A DNA stretch of 64,000 nucleotides, taken from contig NZ_JQCL01000068.1 of the NCBI RefSeq assembly GCF_001438845.1, positions 20,264 through 84,263 of the forward strand. The letters run 5' to 3'. The position numbers and the translations under genes are program-made. Below are positions 18,674 through 28,193 of the stretch, in pieces. How positions within the stretch are numbered: the first letter of the stretch is position 1; each line of letters begins with the position of its first letter. Origin of the DNA: Lactiplantibacillus xiangfangensis (GTDB lineage: Bacteria; Bacillota; Bacilli; Lactobacillales; Lactobacillaceae). The notes under the pieces were generated by a model, which saw only the letters and a program-made list of their open reading frames with translations, made no database searches and had not been told where the DNA came from.

Positions 18674-19825
18674 TTATTTTTTCAACAACCGGTTAACGGT
18701 CTTCGTTAAAACCGTGATAAATTGATCAAGGTCTTCCTTAGTCGTGTACCGACCAAAGCTTAGCCGAATTGACTCGCTGATCCGTGGTGAATCTTCACCA
18801 AACATCGCGATCAAAACGTGTGAAGGTTCCAAACTCCCAGCGGTACATGCTGAACCACCAGAAACCGCAACACCGCCCAAATCTAAGTTAGTTTGGAGCG
18901 TGTACGTTGAAATTCCCTTGATCCACAAATTCAAAACGTGTTGAAGGTTGTTTTCACTGAGTGAGCCGTTCACCTCAAAATCAACACCGTTTTGGTGCAA
19001 CTGGTCAACAACGTATTGCTTAAATTCGTGGTACTTCGCCTGACGATGGGCCTTTTCAGCCGACGTCAATTCCGATACCGCCTTAGCAAAACCAGCGATG
19101 GCTGGGACATTTTCGGTACCAGCCCGGCGCTTATCTTCCTGCTCGCCACCCTTAACAAAGCTAGGGAAGTTAATCCCATTGCGTTTGTAAAGAAAACCGA
19201 GGAACTTCGGCCCGTTGATCTTATGCGCTGAAGTTGACAGCATGTCGATATGGTCCCGTTGAACGTCGATGTCCAACAAACCATATGCTTGAACAGCATC
19301 CGTATGGAACCAAGCCTGATGATCCTTTAACAGCTCACCAATTTCATGAATTGGCATGTGTGAGCCAACTTCGTTATTGCCCATCATAATGGAGACTAGG
19401 ATGGTATCTGGCCGCAGTGCGGCCTTTAAGTCTGCCATACTGATATCACCATTTTGATCAACTGGTAAGTAGGTGACTTCAAAACCCTGCTTTTCCAAAA
19501 AGGCTGCTGACTTTAAGATGGCTTGGTGCTCAACAGCCGTTGTGATAATGTGCTTACCGAGACTTTGACGCGCTAGCGCAGTCTGCATCACGGCCGTATT
19601 GTCACCTTCAGTGCCCCCACTGGTAAAAATAATATCATCATCTGGGGCGTTAATACTTTGGGCAATGATGTGCCGACTATCGTCCAAAACTTCACGGGCC
19701 GCCCGCCCAAATGCATGGGTACTGGACGCGTTCCCAAAGTTATTGGTCATTTGATCGGTCATTGTCTGAATGACGGACGCTGCCATGGGCGTTGTCGCGG
19801 CATTATCTAGGTACACTTGCTTCAT
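18674..19825 (-). CDS. Cysteine desulfurase (IscS/YrvO-like)
   Basis: PLP enzyme that takes sulfur from cysteine as an enzyme-bound persulfide. The 383-residue protein has TSGGTEGDN near residue 69, the PLP Lys in STSAHKINGPKF near 198-207, and the catalytic Cys loop SGGSACTAGSLEPSH near 323. No scaffold or other Fe-S assembly gene is nearby; the neighbour is mnmA. By analogy with Bacillus YrvO-MnmA it probably serves tRNA 2-thiouridine formation, though other sulfur acceptors are possible. It lies 57 bases after mtnN and 20 bases before the DUF1831 gene. Confidence 0.92.
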   Translation of the reverse strand: MKQVYLDNAATTPMAASVIQTMTDQMTNNFGNASSTHAFGRAAREVLDDSRHIIAQSINAPDDDIIFTSGGTEGDNTAVMQTALARQSLGKHIITTAVEHQAILKSAAFLEKQGFEVTYLPVDQNGDISMADLKAALRPDTILVSIMMGNNEVGSHMPIHEIGELLKDHQAWFHTDAVQAYGLLDIDVQRDHIDMLSTSAHKINGPKFLGFLYKRNGINFPSFVKGGEQEDKRRAGTENVPAIAGFAKAVSELTSAEKAHRQAKYHEFKQYVVDQLHQNGVDFEVNGSLSENNLQHVLNLWIKGISTYTLQTNLDLGGVAVSGGSACTAGSLEPSHVLIAMFGEDSPRISESIRLSFGRYTTKEDLDQFITVLTKTVNRLLKK

Positions 19826-19882
19826 TACAATACTTCCTTCTAAAAAAACTTATTTCAAGTTCAAACAACGAATCGTCTAAGC

Positions 19883-20578
19883 CTATTTATTTTGTGCTTT
19901 AAACAATGCTAGTAACATTGCGGCTGATTGCTTTCCCGCTTCAAGGATAAACTCGTCAAACGTAACACCAGCATCTTCGTCACCCACGTCAGACATGGCA
20001 CGAATGACAACGTACGGTGTGTTAAATTGGTGGGCTGCTTGACCAATGGCTGCCCCTTCCATTTCACTCGATAATGCGTCTGGGAAGTGTGCCAAGATCT
20101 TATCCGTGGCTGCTTTACCAGCAACGAATTGGTCCCCGGACACAATTAAACCAGTCTTTGCATTTAAGCCGGTCGCCTTAGCAGCGGCCATGATTGCTTT
20201 AACCCAGTGTTCATCGGTTTCGTAATACAGGGGTTGTTGTGGTAACTGACCGTATTCATAGTCAAACGCCGTTGCGTCCACGTCATGGTACGCCGTCTTA
20301 GTGGCAACGACCACGTCACCAACGGACAAGCCGGCACCAATTCCGCCAGCAGAACCCGAGTTGATCACAACGTCAACGTCAAAGTTCGTAATCATGAGGG
20401 CCGTCGTCATCCCTGCCTGAACTTTACCAATTCCGGATTGAACTAACACAACTTCTTGTTGATCGATTGTGCCATCGTAAAAGGTGATGTCCTTAATGGC
20501 AACGACCTTTTCACCTTGTAACGCCTCTCGCAACGTTTTTAGTTCTTCTTCCATCGCACAAATAATACCAAATTTCAT
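19883..20578 (-). CDS. mtnN: 5'-methylthioadenosine/S-adenosylhomocysteine nucleosidase
   Basis: Hydrolyses methylthioadenosine and S-adenosylhomocysteine to adenine plus the thioribose product, recycling methyl-donor by-products (and feeding LuxS if present). The 231-residue protein has the MTAN fold markers: N-terminal GIICAMEEEL with its catalytic Glu, VVINSGSAGGIG near residue 70, SSEMEGAAIGQ near 170 and VIRAMSDVGDEDA near 195, which holds the catalytic Asp. It follows the small membrane protein gene by 17 bases, in the Nudix-mtnN-desulfurase operon. Confidence 0.95.
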   Translation of the reverse strand: MKFGIICAMEEELKTLREALQGEKVVAIKDITFYDGTIDQQEVVLVQSGIGKVQAGMTTALMITNFDVDVVINSGSAGGIGAGLSVGDVVVATKTAYHDVDATAFDYEYGQLPQQPLYYETDEHWVKAIMAAAKATGLNAKTGLIVSGDQFVAGKAATDKILAHFPDALSSEMEGAAIGQAAHQFNTPYVVIRAMSDVGDEDAGVTFDEFILEAGKQSAAMLLALFKAQNK

Positions 20579-20595
20579 GTCTACATCCTACTTTC

Positions 20596-20850
20596 CTATG
20601 GGGTTAAAAATAATATTAAAAAGACCGCGATAATTCCTAATACTAGGCCCAAAATGACCCAGTTTAGTTTTCGCGCAAGCCGTTTGGTCTTAGCTTCTTC
20701 AAGCGCCCGGTTATTTTCTGCAGCGTACGCTTGCCGCGAAGCCGACGTACGCCCCGATTGATCGGCATAATCCGAATCATCGTCGTCCGGCTTGGTTTCA
20801 GTTTGGCGCCGCCGGTATTGCCGCCGCGTCATTCGATCTTCATCTGCCAC
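20596..20850 (-). CDS. Small membrane protein, C-terminal anchor
   Basis: An 84-residue protein of unknown function. The first about 58 residues are highly charged and rich in Arg/Asp/Gln (RRQYRRRQTETKPDDDDSD), then comes one hydrophobic span (LNWVILGLVLGIIAVFLILFL) at the C-terminus, as in a tail-anchored membrane protein. The start is GTG, which overlaps the upstream Nudix stop codon (TAGTG) with GGAG eight bases before it, a sign of translational coupling. A similar small ORF often sits between nudF and mtnN in lactobacilli; no function can be assigned. Confidence 0.75.
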   Translation of the reverse strand: MADEDRMTRRQYRRRQTETKPDDDDSDYADQSGRTSASRQAYAAENNRALEEAKTKRLARKLNWVILGLVLGIIAVFLILFLTP

Positions 20851-21404
20851 TAGCCTTCAACTCCTAACTCAGGGTGGCTCTGCCAATACCAGATTGCCAT
20901 AACCGTCTTTGCATCTTGGATCGTACCCGCTGCAACTTGTTGCAACGCCGTTGGTAAATCCAAGTAGACTAACTGAATCTGTTCATCGGCATCCTGTGGC
21001 AAAGCTGTCTTAACCGCCGTTAAGCCCGTTGCCACGTAGAGTTTCATGAATTCATCCGTAAAACCGGGAGACGTGTAAAACTGCGCCACCGGTTGAATTG
21101 AAGCCGCTTTGAGGCGCGTCTCTTCATTTAATTCACGAACTGCGGCCGCGTCCATCGACTCACCGGCTTCAACTTTTCCTGCCGGAATCTCTAAGGTTAC
21201 GCCGTTAGTCGCCGTTCGCCACTGTTTTTCAAGAATCAGCTGCCGTGCACTGGTGACCATCAAAACGGCAATGGCTGGTTGATGGCGCACAATTTCACGT
21301 GTCGCCGTCGTCTGATTCGGTAACGTGACTTCTTGCTTTTCGACCTGCACTAAGCCACCCTGAAAAACTGTCTGGCGACTTTGGACTCGTTCTTCAAAAT
21401 TCAT
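20850..21404 (-). CDS. nudF: Nudix hydrolase, ADP-ribose pyrophosphatase type
   Basis: Cytoplasmic hydrolase of ADP-ribose and related nucleoside diphosphate derivatives. The 184-residue protein carries the Nudix box G-x5-E-x7-R-E-L-x-E-E-T at about residues 78-100 (GKVEAGESMDAAAVRELNEE) and, 16 residues after it, the YTSPGFTDE element diagnostic of ADP-ribose pyrophosphatases. A longer frame exists upstream (22 codons), but AGAGGG lies just before the ATG at 21404. It heads the operon with the small membrane protein and mtnN. Confidence 0.9.
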   Translation of the reverse strand: MNFEERVQSRQTVFQGGLVQVEKQEVTLPNQTTATREIVRHQPAIAVLMVTSARQLILEKQWRTATNGVTLEIPAGKVEAGESMDAAAVRELNEETRLKAASIQPVAQFYTSPGFTDEFMKLYVATGLTAVKTALPQDADEQIQLVYLDLPTALQQVAAGTIQDAKTVMAIWYWQSHPELGVEG

Positions 21405-21524
21405 GCCCAGAACCCTCTTCCTGTGGATTGCTTTCTCAATAAGGATACCGATTTTTAGCAACGAATGCAATTTTCAGTCCGATTCTAAACATAAATTACA
21501 ATATTTTTAACGAACCCGACCATC

Positions 21525-21555
21525 AAAAAGGGATGGTGCCTAGAGCCCCATCCCT
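21525..21555 (-). terminator. Intrinsic terminator of dapF
   Basis: AGGGATG pairs with CATCCCT, followed on the minus strand by TTTTT, 34 bases after the dapF stop codon. Confidence 0.8.
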
Positions 21556-21588
21556 CACTAACGATTACGTTCGCCGCAGTACTGCTTA

Positions 21589-22590
21589 TTACTTAGCAGT
21601 AGTTAACGATGCAACGAAGTCTTCATAAGCGGCTTGTTCGCCGGTTTCAGTCGCACTGGCTTCACTGTAATCCGCAGCTAACGCTGATTCTACGGGTAGC
21701 GTGACGATCCGGACGAAGGTCGCGTTACCAATCAATTCCATCCAGTACTCTTCGTCAGCACCTTGGTGTACAACGGTTTTAACCATCCCACCAGGATTGG
21801 TTACCTTAATTTCTTGGTTGAAATCGGTGCTTTCTTGATGTAATAAAACGTACATCAATGAAGAAGCGGACATGGCCGTTCCACAGGCATTCGTGAACCC
21901 GACGCCCCGTTCAAACGTCCGGACAAAGATCGCATTTTTGCCTAACACTTCGACAAAGCTAACGTTGACACCGTCTGGGAAAATGGCGTTCTTGCCGTCA
22001 TTCATCCATTGACCGATTCGTCCCAATTCAGGACCAACCAAAGTGTCATGATCCACAAAAGCAATCAAATGTGGATTAGGCACTGCAACGGCGGAGAACT
22101 TCAAATCAGCAGATAACGCTGGAATTTTTTCGTTAATGATGGTTGCTGCTTCATTATTAGCATGCATCCCAATCGTCTTAGCATCGAATGACACCGGCGA
22201 AATTTCAGCACTAAAGGCTGGCACGTTCTCAGCCAAATCGGCAACTGCTTGAACCTTTAAGTCAGCATACATCGTCTGTACTTTGAACGCTTCTTGACTG
22301 TTTTGGGTGCCTAAATAACGCGCAACGGTCCGTAAGCCGTTACCACACATGCTAGCTTCGGTTCCGTCGGCGTTGATGACACGCATCCGACCAAGTACTT
22401 GGGAATGTTCGGATTTATCAACGACTAAAACCCCATCGGCACCATCATAAAGGCCAGCACCATCCCGCTTACAAATGTTAATTGCAAGCTGTTTTAAATC
22501 CGCATCAGATAACGGTTCTGGAAATTGTGTTTGATCCAATAAGTAGAAATCATTACCGGAACCGTGAACCTTGATCATTTTCACTGCCAT
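21589..22590 (-). CDS. dapF: Diaminopimelate epimerase
   Basis: Converts LL- to meso-diaminopimelate for lysine synthesis and for the DAP-type peptidoglycan of L. plantarum. The 333-residue protein has KVHGSGNDF at the N-terminus, the first catalytic Cys in ASMCGNGLRTVARYLG near residue 82, and the second in ERGVGFTNACGTAMSAS near 230, so both halves of the active site are present. The protein is slightly longer than the usual about 275-325 residues, with an acidic C-terminal tail. AGGA lies five bases before the chosen ATG; nine upstream in-frame codons are ignored. It is monocistronic, far from other dap genes. Confidence 0.95.
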   Translation of the reverse strand: MAVKMIKVHGSGNDFYLLDQTQFPEPLSDADLKQLAINICKRDGAGLYDGADGVLVVDKSEHSQVLGRMRVINADGTEASMCGNGLRTVARYLGTQNSQEAFKVQTMYADLKVQAVADLAENVPAFSAEISPVSFDAKTIGMHANNEAATIINEKIPALSADLKFSAVAVPNPHLIAFVDHDTLVGPELGRIGQWMNDGKNAIFPDGVNVSFVEVLGKNAIFVRTFERGVGFTNACGTAMSASSLMYVLLHQESTDFNQEIKVTNPGGMVKTVVHQGADEEYWMELIGNATFVRIVTLPVESALAADYSEASATETGEQAAYEDFVASLTTAK

Positions 22591-22765
22591 CAGCATCCTA
22601 TCTTTATATAAATTCACTAATTTACTACTTCATTATCATACTTATTTTTTCATGAAAATTCAATTACCAAGGACTAAAACAACGCTATAACATAGAAATA
22701 GTTTGTCATTAGCCCTTATTGACCGCTTTCAGCCTTAAATTTCAAACCTCGCCCCATCCGCTCCG

Positions 22766-22920
22766 CCGAACAGAATTGCGTGCTACGGGGGACGGTCGCA
22801 GCCAAAGTACGGTCTGCTCCCTCAATACAAAGCCGATAACCCACGTCTTTGTATTGTCCCGCAAGATTGGCGCAAGAATCATTCGCCAATCTTGCCGACA
22901 CAGCACACCAACTCTGTTCG
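22766..22920 (-). repeat. Structured intergenic repeat, copy B
   Basis: The core of the same family as copies A and D, on the opposite strand. It is closed by a long imperfect stem (22766-22784 with 22902-22920). Inside are two perfect hairpins: GCAAGATTGGC/GCCAATCTTGC (22861-22871 with 22885-22895) and CAATACAAAG/CTTTGTATTG (22823-22832 with 22847-22856). A third arm is formed by GACGGTC and the GGGAGCAGACCG region. It shares GTGTGCTGTGTCGGCAAGAT with copy D and TTGGCTGC and TGT-CGGCGGAGCG with copy A. Only copy B has the CAATACAAAG arm. Confidence 0.75.
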
Positions 22921-22975
22921 ACTCCGCTAAAAATGAATTTACTATTGCTATTATGATTGGCTAATCAGAGGCCGG

Positions 22976-23122
22976 CACTGATGACATCGGTCGTGAAGGT
23001 GGCTTTTGACCGGTGACTTTCCGGTCTTAGGCCACGGACGGTCCGGGACAATTGCGCCTTATGCAAGTGCCCCGGACCGTCTCTCAGGCTAGCTCCGGTC
23101 CCACGACCGCATGTTATCAGTG
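22976..23122. repeat. 147-bp structured palindromic element beside copy B
   Basis: The ends are inverted repeats: CACTGATGACATCGGTCGTG at 22976-22995 and its near-complement at 23102-23122. Inside are a compound hairpin (GTGGC/GCCAC enclosing GACCGG/CCGGTC, 22999-23035) and a perfect 10-bp stem ACGGTCCGGG/CCCGGACCGT (23038-23047 with 23071-23080). The GCACTGATGACAT end is shared with copies A and D. It is GC-rich compared with its flanks and codes for nothing recognisable. Bases 23123-23197 show nothing. Confidence 0.7.
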
Positions 23123-23197
23123 ACGACCGGGTCTAAAAATTCGAATGTTACTATAACAACACCCAAGTCTTATTTTTACCTTTCAGTCTTTCAAATC

Positions 23198-23235
23198 AAA
23201 AAAGCCCCGCCATCAAACACCGTTTGACGCGGGAC
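23198..23235 (-). terminator. Intrinsic terminator of ileS
   Basis: CCCGCGTCAAAC pairs with GTTTGATGGCGGG, followed on the minus strand by CTTTTTTG, about 60 bases after the stop codon. Confidence 0.85.
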
Positions 23236-23291
23236 TCCATCATTCAAGCACAATCATCAATATTGTGCCGTTAGTAATCAAAGATCAGCGA

Positions 23292-26090
23292 TTAAGCTTC
23301 TAATCCAGTTTCAACTGATTCTGGGTAGTTTTCACGTACAATCTGAGCACAACGCGCACAGAGTTGTGGGTAGGCGTTGTCACTGCCAACGTCAGTCTTG
23401 ATCATCCGGCAACGGGAACAAACTTCGCCGTCCGCATGACTAACCTTGATGGCAACGTGATCGCCAAAGGTTTCAGCATCACTAGGTGCATCACTCAAAG
23501 TGTGAACGTCCAAAGCAGAAACCATTAACATTTGCCGTACGTTAGTGTTCAAGCTGTCTAAGAAGGTTTGCGTTGCATCATCGACGTATAAGTCAAGATG
23601 TGCTTCCAAGGACTTCCCAATCAACTTAGCGTCCCGGGCTTCTTCTAAAGCCTTTAAGACGTTGCTACGTAAGTCCATGAATTGCGTCCATTCTGCCATT
23701 AAATCATCAGCATTGGCGTAATTTTGAACGACTGGCATGTCCGTCAATTGTGCAAATTCTTCTGGTTCCTTCAAGAATGGCCAGATTTCTTCGGTCGTAT
23801 GTGGCAACATTGGCGTGAATAACTTCGTTAACGCAACCAAGGTGTCATAGAAGACCGTTTGCATTGAACGCCGTGAATGGCTGTCTTCAGCATCGATATA
23901 CATGATATCCTTTGCAACGTCTAAGTAGAAGTTAGATAAATCAACCGTTAAGAAGTTGATGAGTTCCTTGTAGATGTCGAGGAAGTCGTAGTGATCATAG
24001 TGGGCCTTCGTCTTCGCAACGAATTGGTCCAAACGAACGGCCATGTATTGGTCAACTGAAGCTAAGTCGTCGTAAGCGACCCGGTCAGTTTCTGGGTCAA
24101 AGTCGGCAACGTTTCCTAACATGAAGCGAACCGTATTCCGGAACTTCTTGTAAGAATCAGCCACTTGTTTGAAGCTTTCCATAGAAACCCGTACGTCGGA
24201 GCTGGTATCAACGGAAGCAACCCATAGACGGACGATTTCAGCACCCATTTGTTTGATAACGTCGATTGGCGCAATCGTGTTGCCTAATGACTTACTCATC
24301 TTACGGCCTTGGTTATCCAAGGTGAAACCTTGTGATAAGACTTGCTTGTATGGTGCGTGTCCAGAAACAACGACACTGGTAATCAAACTAGAGTTGAACC
24401 AGCCACGGTATTGGTCTGAACCTTCCAAGTATAAATCCGCTGGGTAATCAAGGTATGGCCGTTCAGCCAAGACACCTTGGTGTGATGAACCGGAATCAAA
24501 CCAAACGTCCATAATGTCATCTTCCTTGGTAAATTCACCATGAGGAGAATGTTCATTAGTATAGCCTTCTGGTAATAAGTCCTTGGCATCACGTTCAAAC
24601 CAAACATTCGAACCGTATTGCTTAATCAAGTCAGCAACGTGGTTGATCGTTTCTTGTTCCATAATGGCAGTGCCATCTTCAGCGTAAAAGATTGGTAGCG
24701 GCACGCCCCAGACCCGTTGCCGTGAAATGACCCAGTCACCACGGTCACGAATCATATTGTAAAGGCGCTTCTTACCCCATTCTGGGAAGAATTCGACGTC
24801 ATCCATCGATTTCAAAATCTTATCGCGCACGTCCCCAACGGAAGCAAACCATTGTGGCGTTGCCCGGAAGATGATTGGCTTCTTAGTCCGCCAGTCAAAT
24901 GGGTAGCTATGTTCGTAAGGCATGTACTTTAAGAGTAACCCGGCATCCTTTAACTTATCCAACGCAATTTGGTTGGCGTCATCGTAGAAGACACCAGCAA
25001 AGTCAGCACCGGCTTCAGCCGTTAAGTAACCCTTATTGTCAACTGGTGCAAAGACTGGCAAATCGTACTTCATACCGATCCGGTAGTCATCTTCCCCATA
25101 ACCAGGCGCCGTATGCACTAGCCCAGTCCCAGAGTCGAGGGTAACGAAATCGCCTAACATCGTGACTAATTTCCGACTGGCATCAAATGGATGTTCACAA
25201 ATGACCCGGTCTAAATCGGCCCCTTTAACGGTCTTCAAGACTTTAACGTCTTCCCAACCGAAGCGTTCAGCGTTTTCGTCAACTAATTCAGCCGCCAAAA
25301 CAAACTTGCGGCTTTCACCAGCGGGTTGAACAACCGCGTAGTCGAACTTAGCATCAATCGTAATCCCTTCAGAAGCAGGAATCGTCCATGGTGTCGTGGT
25401 CCAGACAACCATGTAAGTATCGTCATCTAAGACACCCTTGCCGTCAGTAACCTTTTCAGCGAAAAATGCGGATGGTGACGTAATGTCGTGGTATTCAACT
25501 TCGGCTTCAGCCAAAGCAGATTCGGATGACCATGACCAGTACACTGGCTTCTTACCGCGGTAGATCAGGTTTTGTTTAGCAAATGCACCGAAGACACGAA
25601 TTTGAGCGGCTTCGAATTCTGGCTTCAAAGTCAAATATGGGTTGTCCCATTCGCCAGCAACACCTAAGCGTTTAAATTCTTCACGTTGGCGATCCACTTG
25701 TTTCAACGCGTATTCGCGACAAAGTTCGCGGAATTCGTTGGTGGTCATCTTTTTACGGTCATAACCGGCCTGTTTTAATTTCTGTTCAATTGGCAAACCG
25801 TGTGTATCCCAACCAGGAACGTACGGTGCGCGGAAACCGTTCATTGACTTGTAACGAACGATAAAGTCCTTGGTGATCTTATTTAGGGCATGACCCATGT
25901 GAATATCACCGTTAGCGTAAGGAGGGCCATCGTGTAAAATAAAGCTCGGCTTACCTTCATTCAATTTTTGACGTTGTTCATAAACTTTGTTTTCAGTCCA
26001 AACGTCTTGGCGCTCGACTTCTTTAACTGGTAAATTACCACGCATTTTAAACTTGGTTTTACCGAGGTTTAACGTATCTTTAACGCGCAT
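23292..26090 (-). CDS. ileS: Isoleucyl-tRNA synthetase
   Basis: Charges tRNA-Ile. The 932-residue class I synthetase has the HIGH-type motif [11 protein letters not shown] near residue 62, the CP1 editing domain ([11 protein letters not shown] near 230 and [11 protein letters not shown] near 330), KMSKS in [10 protein letters not shown] near 595, the anticodon-binding domain, and a C-terminal zinc knuckle CSRC-x-CARC near 890-910. The length is typical of bacterial IleRS with editing. A T-box leader precedes it, so expression rises when tRNA-Ile is uncharged. It lies at the 3' end of the dcw region after divIVA, as in other Lactobacillales. Confidence 0.98.
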   Translation of the reverse strand: MRVKDTLNLGKTKFKMRGNLPVKEVERQDVWTENKVYEQRQKLNEGKPSFILHDGPPYANGDIHMGHALNKITKDFIVRYKSMNGFRAPYVPGWDTHGLPIEQKLKQAGYDRKKMTTNEFRELCREYALKQVDRQREEFKRLGVAGEWDNPYLTLKPEFEAAQIRVFGAFAKQNLIYRGKKPVYWSWSSESALAEAEVEYHDITSPSAFFAEKVTDGKGVLDDDTYMVVWTTTPWTIPASEGITIDAKFDYAVVQPAGESRKFVLAAELVDENAERFGWEDVKVLKTVKGADLDRVICEHPFDASRKLVTMLGDFVTLDSGTGLVHTAPGYGEDDYRIGMKYDLPVFAPVDNKGYLTAEAGADFAGVFYDDANQIALDKLKDAGLLLKYMPYEHSYPFDWRTKKPIIFRATPQWFASVGDVRDKILKSMDDVEFFPEWGKKRLYNMIRDRGDWVISRQRVWGVPLPIFYAEDGTAIMEQETINHVADLIKQYGSNVWFERDAKDLLPEGYTNEHSPHGEFTKEDDIMDVWFDSGSSHQGVLAERPYLDYPADLYLEGSDQYRGWFNSSLITSVVVSGHAPYKQVLSQGFTLDNQGRKMSKSLGNTIAPIDVIKQMGAEIVRLWVASVDTSSDVRVSMESFKQVADSYKKFRNTVRFMLGNVADFDPETDRVAYDDLASVDQYMAVRLDQFVAKTKAHYDHYDFLDIYKELINFLTVDLSNFYLDVAKDIMYIDAEDSHSRRSMQTVFYDTLVALTKLFTPMLPHTTEEIWPFLKEPEEFAQLTDMPVVQNYANADDLMAEWTQFMDLRSNVLKALEEARDAKLIGKSLEAHLDLYVDDATQTFLDSLNTNVRQMLMVSALDVHTLSDAPSDAETFGDHVAIKVSHADGEVCSRCRMIKTDVGSDNAYPQLCARCAQIVRENYPESVETGLEA

Positions 26091-26142
26091 TTGATCACTC
26101 CTTAAATAATTTTTACCAAATCAATTTTAAAATTAACGGCAC

Positions 26143-26370
26143 AAAAAAACTCCGCCCTGCAAGGGACGAAGTTATCGTGGTACCACCCAATTTTAGAATT
26201 GTTTAGATTCTCTCTTAGCATGGATTAACGGTCATGAACCGGCCACGCTTACTTGGTTCAACGTGACATTCAGAGATGATCTGCAACCTAGTGAGGGACG
26301 ATTGCCTTTCCATTATCGGCAACTCTCTGGGCGTTTCACTAAGTTGTTTACTGTTCTCTTCAAAAATTTA
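26143..26370 (-). promoter_or_regulatory. T-box riboswitch of ileS
   Basis: The antitermination leader between divIVA and ileS. The minus strand has the T-box core GGGTGGTACCACG (about 26188-26176), followed by the terminator stem CGTCCCTTGCAGGGCGGAG and a T7 run at 26143-26149. Stem I carries the AGAGAGTTGCCG region, and an ATC (Ile) triplet in AGATCATCTCTGAATG is the likely specifier. Uncharged tRNA-Ile is the established ligand of such leaders. The exact 5' end is approximate. Confidence 0.92.
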
Positions 26371-26385
26371 ACTGATATGACTTAA

Positions 26386-27087
26386 CTAGGCTTGGCCGTC
26401 GTTATCGTCATCTGGGAAAACAACCACCGTTTGTTGTTGGGCTTGGTCGCCTCCGTCAGCAACTGGCGTTTCACCACTAGTTGCTTCCGTAATTTCAACG
26501 GTTGCTTCTGAGTTTACACTCGCATTACTCTGATTGTCAAGACTATCTTCTTTTAAAACGTGTTGAATTTCAGCGTAATCAGCGGTATTCGTTTCGCTAA
26601 GTAATTGATCCCAATCCTTGCTCTTAACTACTTCTAACTGCGATTCTAGCATAACTTGGAGGCGTTGACGGAAGACCCGGGTCTGTTTCTTCAGGTCATC
26701 AGTTTCAACAGAAAGGCGCTTAGCCTTCTGTGAAGCCTCATCGATCATCTGGTTAGACTTGTCCGTGGCTTCACTAACAATATCTGAAGCTTGCTTCTGT
26801 GCTTCACGGGTAATGATGTCAGCTTCCTTCTTCGAATTCGTCTTGACTTTGTCAGCAGCTTCCTGCGCAACCAAGATCGACTGGTTCAAAGAATCCTTCA
26901 ATTCATTGAAATACTTAAGTTTACCTTCACTAGCGTCTAAACGTTCCTGGAGGTCCTTATTTTGTTTTAAGGTAATTTGATAATCCTTGATAATCCGTTC
27001 AAGAAAATCGTTTACCTCGTCAATATTGTAACCACGAAGCTTCGTGGAAAACTCTTTGTTATGAATGTCATCAGGACTTAACACCAT
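26386..27087 (-). CDS. divIVA: Cell division initiation protein DivIVA
   Basis: A peripheral membrane protein that binds negatively curved membrane at septa and poles. The 233-residue protein opens with the family lipid-binding segment (LSPDDIHNKEFSTKLRGYNIDEVNDFL), followed by coiled coil from about residue 25 to 165, Lys/Glu/Gln/Ala-rich. A low-complexity acidic tail (about 180-233) ends FPDDDNDGQA. It lies 19 bases after ylmH, the usual dcw tail, and just before the ileS T-box. Confidence 0.95.
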   Translation of the reverse strand: MVLSPDDIHNKEFSTKLRGYNIDEVNDFLERIIKDYQITLKQNKDLQERLDASEGKLKYFNELKDSLNQSILVAQEAADKVKTNSKKEADIITREAQKQASDIVSEATDKSNQMIDEASQKAKRLSVETDDLKKQTRVFRQRLQVMLESQLEVVKSKDWDQLLSETNTADYAEIQHVLKEDSLDNQSNASVNSEATVEITEATSGETPVADGGDQAQQQTVVVFPDDDNDGQA

Positions 27088-27106
27088 GCTAAATTTCCTC
27101 CAATAT

Positions 27107-27892
27107 CTATTTGCTATGAATAATATTTAACGTTATCCGTAACCGATCCTTTTTTGTTTCGCCGCCAATTTCCGCTAACCGGACCCGCCCGTAGTGGGTC
27201 ACGCTCAGCATATCTAGCAACGCTAACTCGTAGTCGGCTTTTGGTAAATCCGCCCAGTTCAAGCGAACCTGCTTCCCCTCGATCAGCTCCTTGGCATGGT
27301 GCCGTGAAAGGTTAAAGGCCGCCTTGACCACACTATCCGCCCGCAGTGAACTGACCGTTGTTGTGACACTCTCCCAGTCATTTTCAGGAACTAAGGCATT
27401 CGCTAACGGTATCGCCGTTAAGTGCACCTTCGTTTTTCCAAAATGATCGATCTGATCATCAAAATACTGTGCCATTTCATTTTCGCAGAAGAATTGCCAA
27501 TCGTCACCGTCCGAAACAATGTCGCCAAACACGTCGCGTTCGACCCCGGAATTTGCCAGGGTCCCTAGAACTTGACCGTGCTTTAACGTCGCAAATTTTA
27601 CCGGATAGACGATGTTATACAGGGTAATTTGAAAGTCGGCTTCTTCGGGTTGGTAGTAGCTTGGATAAAATAAAATCCGTTGCAACTCCGCACCCGGATA
27701 GCCGCCAAAGGCCCGCATTCGAACGTCGTCTAACTGGTTAACCATTGTCTGAGCAATGTACACTTGGCGCGGGTTTAAAAACGCAGTTAAAATTGGTCGG
27801 TACTGGTCGGCTGCTTGGCGCAGCCACCCAGTGACCTGTTCAATAAATGGGGCTTCACTATCGCGAAAATGTTGTTTTAAATTTTCATTCAC
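27107..27892 (-). CDS. ylmH: YlmH, S4-domain RNA-binding protein
   Basis: A 261-residue cytoplasmic protein of the YlmH family, encoded between ylmG and divIVA in most Firmicutes. The C-terminal about 75 residues form an S4 RNA-binding domain (VVKAAFNLSRHHAKELIEGKQVRLNWADL), and the N-terminal part contains RAFGGYPGAELQRILFYP. Recent work on Bacillus YlmH links it to rescue of stalled ribosomes; no catalytic motif is visible here. It lies in the dcw operon with short gaps on both sides. Confidence 0.9.
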   Translation of the reverse strand: MNENLKQHFRDSEAPFIEQVTGWLRQAADQYRPILTAFLNPRQVYIAQTMVNQLDDVRMRAFGGYPGAELQRILFYPSYYQPEEADFQITLYNIVYPVKFATLKHGQVLGTLANSGVERDVFGDIVSDGDDWQFFCENEMAQYFDDQIDHFGKTKVHLTAIPLANALVPENDWESVTTTVSSLRADSVVKAAFNLSRHHAKELIEGKQVRLNWADLPKADYELALLDMLSVTHYGRVRLAEIGGETKKDRLRITLNIIHSK

Positions 27893-27917
27893 GATACTAT
27901 CCTCGTTATACTTTTAA

Positions 27918-28190
27918 TTAATAGATTCCGAACATTTGTAACAGGTAAAGCAAGCCGTTTTCAGCAAACTGTAAGACGACCAAGGCAATGATTGGGGAGA
28001 AGTCGATTCCCGCAATGGCAGGAATAAACCGCCGGAAGATGCTCAGAAATGGATCACAGATCCGCCCTAAAAATTGTCCAATTTTTGTGTTATAAGCGCC
28101 AGGAAACCAGGACATTAAAATAAAAACGGCGATGGCTACCTGGTAGAGCTGAAATAACCTGCTAATGATGTTTAGTACCAGTACGCTCAC
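27918..28190 (-). CDS. ylmG: YggT family membrane protein YlmG
   Basis: A 90-residue integral membrane protein with two hydrophobic spans: residues about 5-27, and about 60-88 with FIPAIAGIDFSPIIALVVLQF. The FLGRICDPFLSIFRRFIP segment between them is the YggT family signature. It belongs to the conserved sepF-ylmG-ylmH group; the precise role is unknown, with a link to septum or membrane organisation inferred from context. It lies three bases after the sepF stop codon. Confidence 0.92.
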   Translation of the reverse strand: MSVLVLNIISRLFQLYQVAIAVFILMSWFPGAYNTKIGQFLGRICDPFLSIFRRFIPAIAGIDFSPIIALVVLQFAENGLLYLLQMFGIY

Positions 28191-28193
28191 TCC

